Assembly (NCBI GenBank): GCA_021029095.1
Contig: JAJOHG010000390.1
Span: 1-23,646 of the forward strand
Reading direction: 5' to 3'
Source of the DNA: Phellopilus nigrolimitatus
Lineage: Eukaryota > Basidiomycota > Agaricomycetes > Hymenochaetales > Hymenochaetaceae
DNA: 23,646 nucleotides
Shown: one piece after another, positions 1 through 11,571 of the stretch
How positions within the stretch are numbered: position 1 is the stretch's first letter
How the letters are laid out: every line of letters starts with the position of its first letter
Notes under the pieces: generated by a model
Seen by the model: the letters and a program-made list of their open reading frames with translations, nothing else
What the model was told of the DNA's origin: nothing
Databases searched by the model: none
Translations under genes and position numbers: made by a program

Positions 1-1474
1 CGGGGAGCCTTCTTCATCGGATTTCAGTCTGACAAGGGAAATCGAAAATCTCGGAGAACCAAGAAGCGATACCTTCGCAGTACGTCTGCTTCTCAAATCG
101 TTGCGTGCCGAAAACACCCTCTTCATTTTGCTTCTTCCCGGATAGGATATTTACAACATATTTTGGCATCACGTTTTCCACGTAAGTCGAGTCAATCGAG
201 ACAAACCAAGTCATTATTCAATTACTGAACAGACCACTGACGTCGACGAGATGGTCGTGCATGACAATGATATTATTGCTCTAATTCCTGAGGTATGCAC
301 TTGTATTTTTTTTTTTTTTTCGAAAAAAGTTGGGCTGACGACACACAGGACTCCGACAATATCATAACCGATTTGGCTCAGGCGCTCGCTGAACAGACTG
401 ATTTGGGCACAACGGAACAGCCAAGCCTTAGCGCAAATTTTAAGGAGTTCCTTGCAGACACGGAGTTGTCTTCACGACCCGCAGGGCTTAGACTGTATGT
501 CCACTCAACAGAAAAAATAAATCATATCTCTGGTCGATCATCGAATGTGAGTAACGGTGGATTTTGTTTTCTGTCTTTGAATGTTGATTGTCAGATGTAC
601 CAGAAAACACGAACAGACAGTCTCTCAAGTCCTCGTAGCGCAAAACGGGAAGGCTTCGCTGAATACCCGATGTCGATTTTGCCTTTGCACGGTATGTCAA
701 GCTCGCTCGAAAATAACGATAACGAGACGTTGATCTCTTTGATTGAATTATATTTATATTTTGACTTCCACGCTCTACAGACGAGTCTTCGCATCCTACA
801 AAAAGCGTCACCGTCGAAGAGTTCCAGACACAGCTAGAGAAGAAGCGTCTTGAGATCATGAAAGACTTACCTCTGGACGAGGATGACAGTTCTCATACTT
901 CTGAATTCACATACGTACGGGAAACTGATGGAGTCTTTGGAGAACGATATCGCGAGTTAGCACTGTCACAAGAAATCCTGCGTAGAGCCGCCATCGAAAA
1001 CTCACGGCGTGCTTACCGATCAGGTAGGAGGGGCGTGGCTAGACAGGTATGACAAATTCTTTCGATCTATCCTGGTTAATGAACTTAACGCTTTTCTTTA
1101 AGTTGAGCGAGGAGTCCAAGGTCCATGAAGAGAGATCGCGAGAATACAACGCCCTCGCCGCGGCAGAGATATTCGCTTTCTACAATCACAAGGGATCCTC
1201 TTCGTTGGAGAACTTCTCGCGATGCGATCTTCACGGATTACACGTCGATGAGGCGATGAAGTACGCCCAGAACCACCTTATAACGTGCCGGAACGCTGGG
1301 GTCGATAAGACAATGCTCATCGTCGGGGAGGGTTCTCAAAGCCAGGCGGGAGGTGCAAGGATCAAACCCGCAATAATGCAGATGGTGACTGGGGCAAGAG
1401 GTGTAATAGCCTGTGTGGACGAGAAGGACGAGGGCTGTATCGTTGTAGAATTAACCAGGGGACATACCTGTTAA
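1..1474 (+). CDS. Smr-domain protein with DUF1771 (5' end outside the window)
   Basis: This is the 3' part of a gene for a fungal Smr-family protein; members of this family are putative endonucleases often linked to RNA quality control. The supported exons are 233-292, 349-546, 595-691, 781-1046 and 1103-1474, and the frame is kept through every junction. The last exon encodes a DUF1771 helix (HEERSREYNALAAAEIF) followed by the Smr core: CDLHGLHVDEA, then LIVGEG, then GCIVVEL just before the stop at 1472-1474. The exon before it carries EEFQTQLEKKRLEIMKDLP, a charged segment. Two more upstream exons, about 2-79 and 146-181, fit splice sites at 80/145 and 182/232 and stay open, but I cannot prove them. 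An ATG at 251 could instead be the start. The motif that is usually GxGxHS reads GEGSQS here, so its His is replaced by Gln. The Smr assignment is confident; the 5' structure is not. Confidence 0.8.
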
Positions 1475-1632
1475 GTCTGGCTTTGGTCTGTTGTTTTGGT
1501 ATGCTTTCCCAGACAAGTTTCTTGATTCATATTCTTCTCATGGACGGTCTGTGCGCAGATCTATGTCGAGTTTTTATCTCATAGCACGTCGAGCTCGGAA
1601 AATGGACTCGCAGTCTAATTTTCTTTGGGTAT

Positions 1633-1638
1633 AATAAA
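1633..1638 (+). terminator. Candidate polyadenylation signal of the Smr gene
   Basis: An AATAAA hexamer lies about 160 nt after the Smr stop codon, in an A/T-rich stretch. This distance is reasonable for a fungal 3' UTR. AATAAA is not strictly required in fungi, so this is suggestive only. Confidence 0.4.
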
Positions 1639-1755
1639 AATTTATGGAGTGCACAATTTGTCTTGCTCGCCGGTTCTTGGACCTGATTATGCTGCTCGGA
1701 TTTTATGCACCGGCAGGAAGGGACTGGTCGGCCTTTGGTGAAGATAAAGGCAAAT

Positions 1756-1939
1756 AACGCGTCGCGTACGCGTGCTACGCAAGCAGGTTTCTCGAGACTG
1801 AGTTCAGAAGACGAGAAATCATGTCAGATAATCCATGGGATAGCATAATTATGCGCACTTTGAGGGAGTGAGGCGGAAGAGGCTGATCGGACCCGGTCCC
1901 ATTGCCAAGCAACGCGTCGCGTGCACGTGCCACGCAAAC
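1756..1939. repeat. Pair of imperfect 29-bp direct repeats with ACGCGT cores
   Basis: The copies lie at 1756-1784 and 1911-1939, start to start 155 bp apart. They match at 25 of 29 positions, and all four differences are transitions. Both begin AACGCGTCGCGT and end in ACGCAA followed by RC. The sequence is rich in CpG and contains ACGCGT, the MluI cell-cycle-box core. They sit in the convergent spacer downstream of the Smr gene. I know of no function for them. Confidence 0.6.
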
Positions 1940-2044
1940 GAGTCCTTCATTTCTTGAGAACGACTCCGGGCGAGCGAGACAAAAAGCAATTTCTATTCGT
2001 TATAGTAGCTAGTGAAACACAACAAGAACAAGCGTCGTGCGCAG

Positions 2045-2126
2045 AGATGAGATAGAGACTGAGACTGAGACAGAGACAGGATAGAGATAGGGATAGGGAT
2101 AGGGATAGAGATAGAGATAACTGAGC
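2045..2126. repeat. Purine-rich GATA/GAGA microsatellite
   Basis: Degenerate tandem units of GAGACT, GAGATA and GGGATA run through this stretch, so the opposite strand is a CT-rich tract. It lies downstream of the CRIB-like gene's stop and could fall in that gene's 3' UTR. The long open frames that cross it on the minus strand are low-complexity artefacts. Confidence 0.7.
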
Positions 2127-2383
2127 AAGCAAGACAGGCAGCGTATTGTACATGTACAAGTTCGTTCGTTCGTTTGTGGTAGAGATAATGTTAAAAGCGA
2201 CAAGGACAGGGGCAGAAAGCGCGCGGAGCGCGAGACGTACTGTACATGCATACAGCGACGATCGTACACGTACACCACCCCCGTACATATTTGGTACAGA
2301 GTCCGTGGCAACAGCTAGGCGGGTCGCGTCGTGTATAGGGAGAGGAACGTCCGGGGTTCGGAGACTGAAAAAGATAGGAAATA

Positions 2384-2435
2384 GAGCAGAGCAGAGCAGA
2401 GGAGAGAGGAGAGAGGAGAGAGGAGAGAAGAGGGT
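2384..2435. repeat. GA-rich microsatellite
   Basis: GCAGA and GGAGA/GAGAG units are repeated in tandem here. It is a low-complexity stretch between the two convergent genes with no sign of coding. Confidence 0.6.
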
Positions 2436-2747
2436 GGGCCGGGAACGAGTGCGTGGGAGTCCGAGATATGTGCCTAGTCCTGTGGCCGTTGCCTTGGGAG
2501 CATCGACGATTTTTTTTAACTGTTTGTTTTCGTTCGTGAGGAACCCCACAATGGCGCGTCGCTCACGACTCGTGGCGCGCGGTGCGTGATCAGACACTTT
2601 GTGTGCTAGAGCCCCCGGAGCGCCCCGTTTTGTTTCGCGAAGGGCCGCTTGGCTGGCGGGCTCGTCGGCTGTGCGCGCCCGTGCGCCGCGGCACGCAGTC
2701 CGCGTGTCTGCACGGTACTCCTGACGTGGCGCGCGGCACGCGCCCCC

Positions 2748-4118
2748 CTAAAACGGCACCGGCGCGCCCAGCCCAGGCGGCGCGCTCTTCGCGTCCGCGT
2801 CCGCGCCCACATCTGCTTGTGTGACTTTCGCGACGGGCGTCTCCGCGCCCGACTCGGGTTCGGGCTCGGGTTCGGGCTCGGACTCGAGCGACGTGCGCGC
2901 GGTGACGGCGGACTCGCCGGTCGCGAGCGACGAGAAGGACGGGCGCGGGGATGCGTCCGAGTCCGACGCGCTCTCGCCCGTGCCCGCGGCTACATCGGCG
3001 GGCTTCGCAGGTGGCGCTGCTGCAGTGGATGCGGACACCGCGAGGCTCGTCGTGCCGCCCAAGGGCGGCGCGGGACGCAGGGGCGACCGGGGCGAGACGG
3101 CGAATGTGTGCCGCCGCGCGAGCGCACCCGCGCCCGCACCCGTGCCCATGTATGCGGAGACGTCGATGTGCGCGGGGAGCGCGGGCATGAGAACGTGCAT
3201 CACCGGCGCCGCGGGCGGCAGTGGCGGCGCGGGGTCCTCCGCCGGCGCAGAGACCGGCGGGGCGTCGGGGGCGCCGGGCTCGGCCTCGGGGTAGAGCGGC
3301 GGGACGGGCTTGCGCTTCACGAGGCTCGCGCGCTTCTGCGCGCGGGGCGTCTTCCCGGGGGTCGGCGTCTCGGGCGGGCTGGGGGGCGTGGGACTGGGGG
3401 AGGGAGAGGTGGCGGAGGCGCGTGGCGCGGGGCTGGGGCTGGGGCTGGGGCTGGGGCTGGGCGTGCTGACGCAGCGCGCGGAGAGGGTGCTCGCGCGCGA
3501 TGGCGCTCGGGCGGGCAGAGAGGGCGAGGGAGAGGGCGAGGCGGAGGGGGGCACGACGTCGATGACGGGGGTGTCTTCCTGCGCGGCGAAAAGGGATAGG
3601 GTGAGCAAAGAAGTGGCGCAGCGAATCGGAACGGAGGGCGGGGGGCGGCGTACCTCGCGCATGTGCATCTCTATGGCGTGGCGCCAGCGCGCCTCGTCCC
3701 ACGCACCGGGGCCGGCGCGCTCCAGCGACGCGAGCTTGTCGCTGCCGCGCACGATGTTTGGGCCGAGGTGGAACTGGTGCTTGAACGCGCTCGGGGAGCC
3801 GATGGCGAAGCGCGGCGCGCCTGAGCCCACGCCCGGCGACGCGGACGTCGACACGGAGCGCGCGTGTCCGCGGGCGGGCCGCAGGAGGGCGCCGGTGACG
3901 CTGCTGAGCGTCGCGGACACGCCCGCGAGCGGGTGCGCGCGCTTGCGGGGCGACACGCGCGGCGAGGGCGCGGGGGAGGGGGCGGTTGAGTCTGTGGCGC
4001 TGGTCGAGCTGGAGCTCGCGCTGGCGGAGCGCGCGGGGCGCCGCTGGGTGCGCATCCGCCGGGGCGCGGTGTCGTCGTCCGTGAGGGGCTGCGGGGCGGT
4101 GCACAGGAGCGCGAGCAT
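2748..4118 (-). CDS. Ser/Pro-rich protein with a CRIB-like motif (putative Cdc42/Rac effector)
   Basis: A long frame starts at ATG 4118 and stops at 2748. One clear intron (donor GTACGC at 3653, acceptor CGCGCAG ending at 3579; 75 nt) interrupts it, giving a protein of about 431 residues. Residues 106-119 read IGSPSAFKHQFHLG, which fits the CRIB pattern I-S-x-P-x(2-4)-F-x-H-x2-H-V-G except that S is G and V is L. CRIB motifs bind GTP-loaded Cdc42/Rac, so a role in polarity is inferred. A short helix follows (WDEARWRHAIEMHM). The rest is low-complexity and probably disordered: Ser-rich at 30-50, (SP)n tracts after the intron, (EP)n near the C-terminus, and a proline-rich end. The intron is a multiple of three and free of stops. 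The region is extremely GC-rich, so all frames are open; this strand was chosen for its CRIB motif, splice sites and Ser/Pro composition. No kinase or other catalytic domain is visible. Confidence 0.6.
   Translation of the reverse strand: MLALLCTAPQPLTDDDTAPRRMRTQRRPARSASASSSSTSATDSTAPSPAPSPRVSPRKRAHPLAGVSATLSSVTGALLRPARGHARSVSTSASPGVGSGAPRFAIGSPSAFKHQFHLGPNIVRGSDKLASLERAGPGAWDEARWRHAIEMHMREVRRPPPSVPIRCATSLLTLSLFAAQEDTPVIDVVPPSASPSPSPSLPARAPSRASTLSARCVSTPSPSPSPSPSPAPRASATSPSPSPTPPSPPETPTPGKTPRAQKRASLVKRKPVPPLYPEAEPGAPDAPPVSAPAEDPAPPLPPAAPVMHVLMPALPAHIDVSAYMGTGAGAGALARRHTFAVSPRSPLRPAPPLGGTTSLAVSASTAAAPPAKPADVAAGTGESASDSDASPRPSFSSLATGESAVTARTSLESEPEPEPEPESGAETPVAKVTQADVGADADAKSAPPGLGAPVPF
2853..2882. 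repeat. Hexanucleotide tract encoding the (EP)n segment
   Basis: TCGGGY units are repeated on the plus strand and read as alternating Glu-Pro codons in the minus-strand CRIB-like protein. This is an in-frame repeat that could vary in length between strains. Confidence 0.6.
3429..3461 (+). repeat. GGGGCT tandem repeat with G-quadruplex potential
   Basis: Six runs of three or four G are separated by CT, which is a textbook G-quadruplex pattern. The G-rich strand is the template strand of the minus-strand CRIB-like gene, where the complement encodes a (Ser-Pro)n tract. It could form in DNA but not in that gene's mRNA. Confidence 0.65.
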
Positions 4119-5141
4119 GGTGTGGGTGGCGAACGGGCGAGTGTGCGCGCACGCGTGGTTTTATCTGTGTGTATACAGGGATCGGAGGCGGACGAGGAGA
4201 CGGTGGGGGGTAGGGAAAGGGGGTGGATGGGATGGATAGGAGTGTGGATGGGGTCGACCTCGGGCAGACTATTAGGACGCTCGCGCGTGTGTAAGCCGGC
4301 GGTGGGTGAGGGTGGGGCGTCGACGTGGCGGCAGGTGGTTAGGGAGCAAAGTGGACGTGCGACGTTGAACAATCTGTGCTGGCGGCTAGGCGAGATGGAG
4401 GCACCGGCACGCGCGGGTCCTCGCTCGATGGAGAAGGCGCGCTGTCAAATTTATTCTCGTCGTTATTATTATTATTATAATTCCGCGGCGGACGCTGGGG
4501 GAGGGGACGCTAGGGCAGGGAAGGACAAGCGGGGACACAAAGGGGGACAAGTGGCAAGTAGCAGCAATAGCAGCTGTAGCAGCAGTAGCAGACTAGCAGT
4601 TATATCGGGAGTTGTAGTCGCTCGTCTCCTTGCGGGCGCATACACACCTTGTTCCGTTATCAAGAAAAGAAAAGAAAAGAAAGGGGGGCCAGTATGGCGT
4701 TACCATCTTCTTCTCTTGCTCTTATCTACGTATGCAGGCCCGTACTCAGGGCGGGCTGTCTCGCCATCGCGCGCTTGACCCGCTGTGCAAACGGCTCCCA
4801 AGGCCTCTCACGTCGCGCGCGGTTCAGCTAAGCTGCGGATGCACCGCACCGTCTCATCACTCGCTAGAGTGCCGTGTGCAATTCCGACACTCCCCAAGCC
4901 AATCACAGTTCCCACAAAGCACGAATTAACCCGCCCCCCGTGAGGACGCGGCCCGCTATATACACCCCGTCAAAACACAACACTAAACTATCGCGCGCAC
5001 ATACACCGAATGAAACGAAACGAAACGAATGCCCGCACATCACATAAAATAAACACACTAACAAGCGTTTCGCCCTGGCCCCCCTGGTGTTGGCGGGCAA
5101 CCATCACAAACAAGCTTACACGCCTACAGTCACCAGTCTCT
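4119..5141. other. Intergenic spacer with several microsatellites; no supported gene
   Basis: This lies upstream of the CRIB-like gene and downstream of the helicase stop. It holds an ATT run (4463-4480), AGC-type repeats (4561-4599) and AAAAG repeats (4662-4682). It should contain the CRIB-like gene's promoter on its left and the helicase 3' UTR on its right. Open frames here are low-complexity and show no recognisable domain. Confidence 0.55.
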
Positions 5142-7976
<2,835 letters not shown>

Positions 7977-7999
7977 TTTATAAGTCTAAAGTAAACTTG

Positions 8000-8579
8000 A
8001 AGAGAAACAGAAAAGAAGACCGAAATCTAAAAGTCTAAGGACGCCGCAGACGCAGGCGATGGTCGATGAAGAGATGAGAAGCTCAAGCGTGAAAAAAAGG
8101 CGAGGCTAATGTAAGCCTTTTATAAATATACCTAAATACCTTCGCTCCAAATCGAGCCTGCTCGCCACCACATAATGTCAGTGCAAAGCATGGCATTGCT
8201 GAGCAGGTATCTGACTACGGCAAAAAAATACTATCGGAGAGAAAAGTACAGGATATTAGATGGATTTAGGGAGAAGGACAGTACATGGTTCGATGGCCAT
8301 GGTCAATGAGAAGCGGAAAGCAGTCTAAGAGTAACAAGCGATAGATAGTAGCCTGAAAGGAGCAGTCCGAAGTCATAGTAGGATGTGGTGCAGATTAACA
8401 AGTACGAATAAAGCACAAGCTGTGTGTGATGTCCATCATAGGGCCGAAGGGGAGAAAGTGCAACCAAGATCTCGCGCAAGGATAGTTGGAACCTAAATAT
8501 ACATCCATGTGCTCCGGCGCGCGTAGACGAGGACACAGAAAGAGAAATGAAGACAGCGAGGAACCAGTTGAGTAAGGGT
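8000..8579. other. Intergenic region: helicase promoter and GTPase 3' UTR
   Basis: This lies between the helicase start and the GTPase stop, with both genes on the minus strand. The left part should contain the helicase promoter and 5' leader, and the right part the GTPase 3' UTR. No coding signal is seen. Confidence 0.5.
8117..8124 (-). promoter_or_regulatory. Candidate TATA box of the helicase gene
   Basis: Read on the minus strand, TATAAAAG lies about 140 bp upstream of the helicase ATG in an otherwise mixed sequence. Position and sequence suit a TATA element, but no transcription start is known. Confidence 0.35.
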
Positions 8580-9493
8580 TTACATCACTATACACCTCTC
8601 GCTTCGCTTTCTCCGCTTCGTGTCTGCCGGGTAGCGCTCGCGCATCTGCCGGACGAGGTCCTCAAACACGTCGTTCACATGCCAGTTCTTTTTCGCGGAC
8701 GTCTCGTAGAATGGAAGCTCCCAGCGCGCCGCAAACGTCTGGATCATGTCCCGCTCGACTTCCCGCTCTGCGGTCAGGTCAGATTTGGTGCCTACGATGA
8801 CAATAGGCACCTTCTAGAGGTTGAAGCGATAGTAAACAAATGAAAGACAAGCGGCGATAGAAGTGAGTAAGACCCACCATGTTTCCGCCTTTAATTCTGT
8901 ATATCTGCTGTCTAAGGTTGTCTACCTCCCGCAGCGTCGTCTTCTGCGTCAAGCTGCAACCCATAGTTGGATATATTCAGCGTCTCAGAAGACCGTCGGC
9001 TACTTACCTAAAGACCAAAATGAAGCCCATTCCGGACTGATAGGAGCGATAGTGAGCCGGAGTGCGACAGGGGGGCCGGTTGACCTTCTCACCTTGATGT
9101 AGACTTCGTTAAACGCGGTGAATTGTTCGGCCCCAGCAGTGTCCAGCACCTCGAGCTACATTGGGAGTGAGAAGTGGCGCCCGGAATAGTAGGTTAGAGG
9201 ATCACACGCCTTCGACCATTCTCCATCGACATTGAACACCCGACTGTATTCCTCTGCACATATTCAGAATTGCGCGAACGCGCAGACGACGCGGGGGCAG
9301 AACCAAAAAATACCTTCTATAGTCGGGTCGTACCCATCGACGAAAACATCCTTGACGAAGCGGCAAGTGAGAGCTGATTTGCCGACGCCTCCCGCTAGCG
9401 AGCAGATAAGCGTATAGTCAGAGAATGCGGGGTAAATAGGCGAAGAGAGAGGATGAACACACCTCCGAGGACGACTGCACGAAATTCACGCAT
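8580..9493 (-). CDS. Ras/Rap (Rsr1-like) small GTPase with C-terminal CAAX box
   Basis: Seven exons encode 185 residues: 9493-9463, 9394-9314, 9253-9210, 9155-9093, 9036-9008, 8953-8878 and 8813-8580. The P-loop GAGGVGKS is at 10-17, switch I YDPTIEEEY at 32-40, switch [10 protein letters not shown] at 57-64, the base-recognition motif TKSD at 117-120, and ETSAK at 145-149. A polybasic stretch (KRRKR) and the CAAX box CIVM end the protein. This predicts prenylation, probably farnesylation since X is Met, and membrane attachment. [10 protein letters not shown] and DTAGxEQF most resemble fungal Rsr1/Bud1 and animal Rap, which act in cell polarity, so that role is inferred. Oddities: residue 61 is Ala, and TKxD is the Rho-type form although there is no Rho insert. 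Intron 3 only keeps a Ras-like sequence if it is GC-AG (9209-9156). Confidence 0.93.
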
Positions 9494-9835
9494 ACGCAGG
9501 AGAAGCGTAAGCCTCAGATGGTGGTAACGGAAGGAGGAGGATACATACCAAAGCGGGGAGGAGACACGGCTCTCTTACGCCTGCTCCGTGCCGAAGACTT
9601 GTCCGCCAATCCGATCGCCAGCTCGGACCAAGAGAACGATTGAAAAGGAGTGAAAGAGAGGATAAGAGAGGATAAGTATGGAATATGTATGAGATGGGAA
9701 CCTAGATTTAGAGAATCCGAGTATTCAGTCAGAACGTTCCGCTAGAAGAGGTAGCGGTACAAGGAACAATAGTAGCCCACGCTGTAACAGGCGAATACAT
9801 AATGTAACAGTAACTCCATCTTAGCAACAAACGCC
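9494..9835. promoter_or_regulatory. Divergent promoter region between the GTPase and cyclophilin genes
   Basis: These 342 bp separate the two ATGs, which point away from each other, so both promoters must lie here or in upstream exons. Reading towards the GTPase, a GTATGT at 9549 could be the donor of a 5' UTR intron, but no convincing acceptor is seen. I see no clear TATA box. Confidence 0.5.
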
Positions 9836-11096
9836 ATGGTCGCTCCTCGCGTCTTTTTCGACATTTCCGTCGATGGCGCGCCGTTGGGCAGGTCAGTGCA
9901 TTCTTGACGACGGCCAGTTTGCCCTTTGATTTATTTACATTTTTTAGGATCGTTTTCGAGCTCTACAACGTCTCGGCGCCGAAAACGTCTGAAAAGTGCG
10001 TTCGAGTCGTAACGAGGTTACGAATGAGCTTTATTTTATTTTTTCCTTACTTCCGTCTAGCTTCAGAGCATTATGCACGGGCGAGAAGGGCGTGTCTCCC
10101 CTTTCGCAGCAGCCTCTATACTACAAGAACAGCCTCATCCACCGCTCCATTCCCGACTTCATGATCCAGGGGGGCGACTTCACCAAGCGCAACGGTACAG
10201 GCGGCGAATCCATCTACGGCGCGCCCTTCGCGGACGAGGACCTTTCGCGCCCAGTCGATGCTGCCGGCCTCCTCGTCATGGCAAACAAGGGCCCCGACAC
10301 TAACAACTCCCAGTTTTTCGTCACGCTTCGCGCGTGCCCACACCTTACCGGCAAGCATGTCGTCTTCGGACGTGTCCTGCGCGGCTTCGAGGATGTTGTG
10401 CAAAAGATCGCGGTTGTCCCTACCGACGCGAAGGACCGTCCCACTGTCCCTGTCGTCATTTCTAACTGCGGCGAACTCGAGCTGCGGCGTCCGCTTCTGA
10501 AGCAGTCGAGCATATCTGCTGAAAAGCTAAGCGATTCTGAAAGCGAAAGGGGGAGAAAAAGAAGAAGAAAACACGCGTCCTCGCGATCTCGATCTTTGTC
10601 TCGCTCTCGCGCTCGTTCTCAATCGCGCGACACACCCGTTTCGAGTGACGTCGAAGAGGAGCGTTTGCAACATAAGAAGCGCCGCAAAGAGAGGAAGGAG
10701 AAGAAGAAAGAAAGGAAATCGAAAAATCAGAAGTCCCGCTCCACCACACGCTCCGCCTCGCGTTCACGATATCTTGAGGAAGGTGAGGCCGCGGTGTCGA
10801 AAGTTCCACGTGAGGAGACGGAGGAGGAATACGACGCGCGTTTAGAGCGCGAAGAACTCGAGCGTATTGAGGCGACTCGCCAACGCGAGCTGGCGGATAT
10901 CAAGCGACGATACGAGAGCGAGGCGATATTGCACGAGAATAAAAATGGAAAGGGCGATAATGACGAGGCAGGTATTCGATATAAGGGTGGGTCATGTTTT
11001 TATTGTCTACTTCAAGAAATCGAATCGCTAACATTTGCTTTTGTAGGACGTGGACGTATGAAATATGTGGACCCAGAAATGCGAGCGAGACGTTGA
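9836..11096 (+). CDS. Peptidyl-prolyl isomerase: cyclophilin with SR/RS-like charged tail
   Basis: Exons 9836-9891, 9948-9995, 10061-10986 and 11047-11096 encode 359 residues. Residues 5-175 form a cyclophilin domain: [60 protein letters not shown]. Isomerase residues are kept: Arg63, Phe68, Gln71, Gln119, Phe121 and His134 (CypA R55, F60, Q63, Q111, F113, H126). The position of CypA Trp121 is His129, as in other large SR-cyclophilins, which predicts weak cyclosporin A binding. From about residue 190 the protein is Lys/Arg/Ser/Glu-rich with RS-type dipeptides, then a charged, probably coiled segment, and it ends [12 protein letters not shown]. This layout matches the nuclear SR-cyclophilins (PPIG/NKTR/plant CYP63 type), which associate with spliceosomes and SR proteins. 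A nuclear splicing role is inferred from the family. Confidence 0.93.
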
Positions 11097-11571
11097 GATA
11101 CTCGTATTTAACTCGTTTCATATTTTGTATTTCTCTTCTTCGGCATGTCGCATCGCTTATTCGTACACAGTTATCCTGTCTAAAATTGTCTGCCATGGGT
11201 CAATTCACACTTGCATGTGAAATAAAACCACAGTAATGAGAACGTATCTGATACTAAGGAAAGAAATGCGGATGGCAGACGATGTCGTTGCGCACAAGGT
11301 CAAAAGGGCGGGTGGGCGGGTTACAAGAGAAAAAATCAATATATCCACACAACACATCGTGAACGAGCGAAAGACATAGCACATGCATGACGGAGAAAAG
11401 TGAAACTGAAGTTGAAAGCCGTTCTGTATTGGAAAATACGAAGAGGTGGGATGCGTCAAATGCAAAAAAAAATACATACGACACGAGATAAGTAAATTTG
11501 GCACGGTGGGCGAAAGCAAGCGGGTAGACGGACACGGACGGCTGACTCGATACACTGACAATACTGGCGCA
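11097..11571. other. Convergent 3' UTR spacer between cyclophilin and eIF4B
   Basis: The two genes run towards each other with 475 bp between their stops, so their 3' UTRs may overlap. Open frames here show no domain and are not called. Confidence 0.5.
11221..11226 (+). terminator. Candidate polyadenylation signal of the cyclophilin gene
   Basis: AATAAA lies 125 nt after the cyclophilin stop, just downstream of a T-rich stretch. Spacing and context are typical. Confidence 0.5.

Noticed and set aside
14..214. 66-codon minus-strand frame at the left edge
   Set aside because: No recognisable domain. The opposite strand has splice sites (GTACGT at 80, GTAAGT at 182, acceptors at 145 and 232) that extend the Smr gene in frame, so I prefer that strand, though neither is proven.
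1947..2597. 216-codon minus-strand frame with (LS)n runs
   Set aside because: It is a translation of the GA/GATA microsatellites; no domain and unnatural composition.
2590..4152. 520-codon minus frame and 309-316-codon plus frames in the GC-rich island
   Set aside because: They are Arg/Ala/Gly/His-rich shadows of extreme GC content. Only the frame with the CRIB motif, Ser/Pro composition and clean splice sites looks real.
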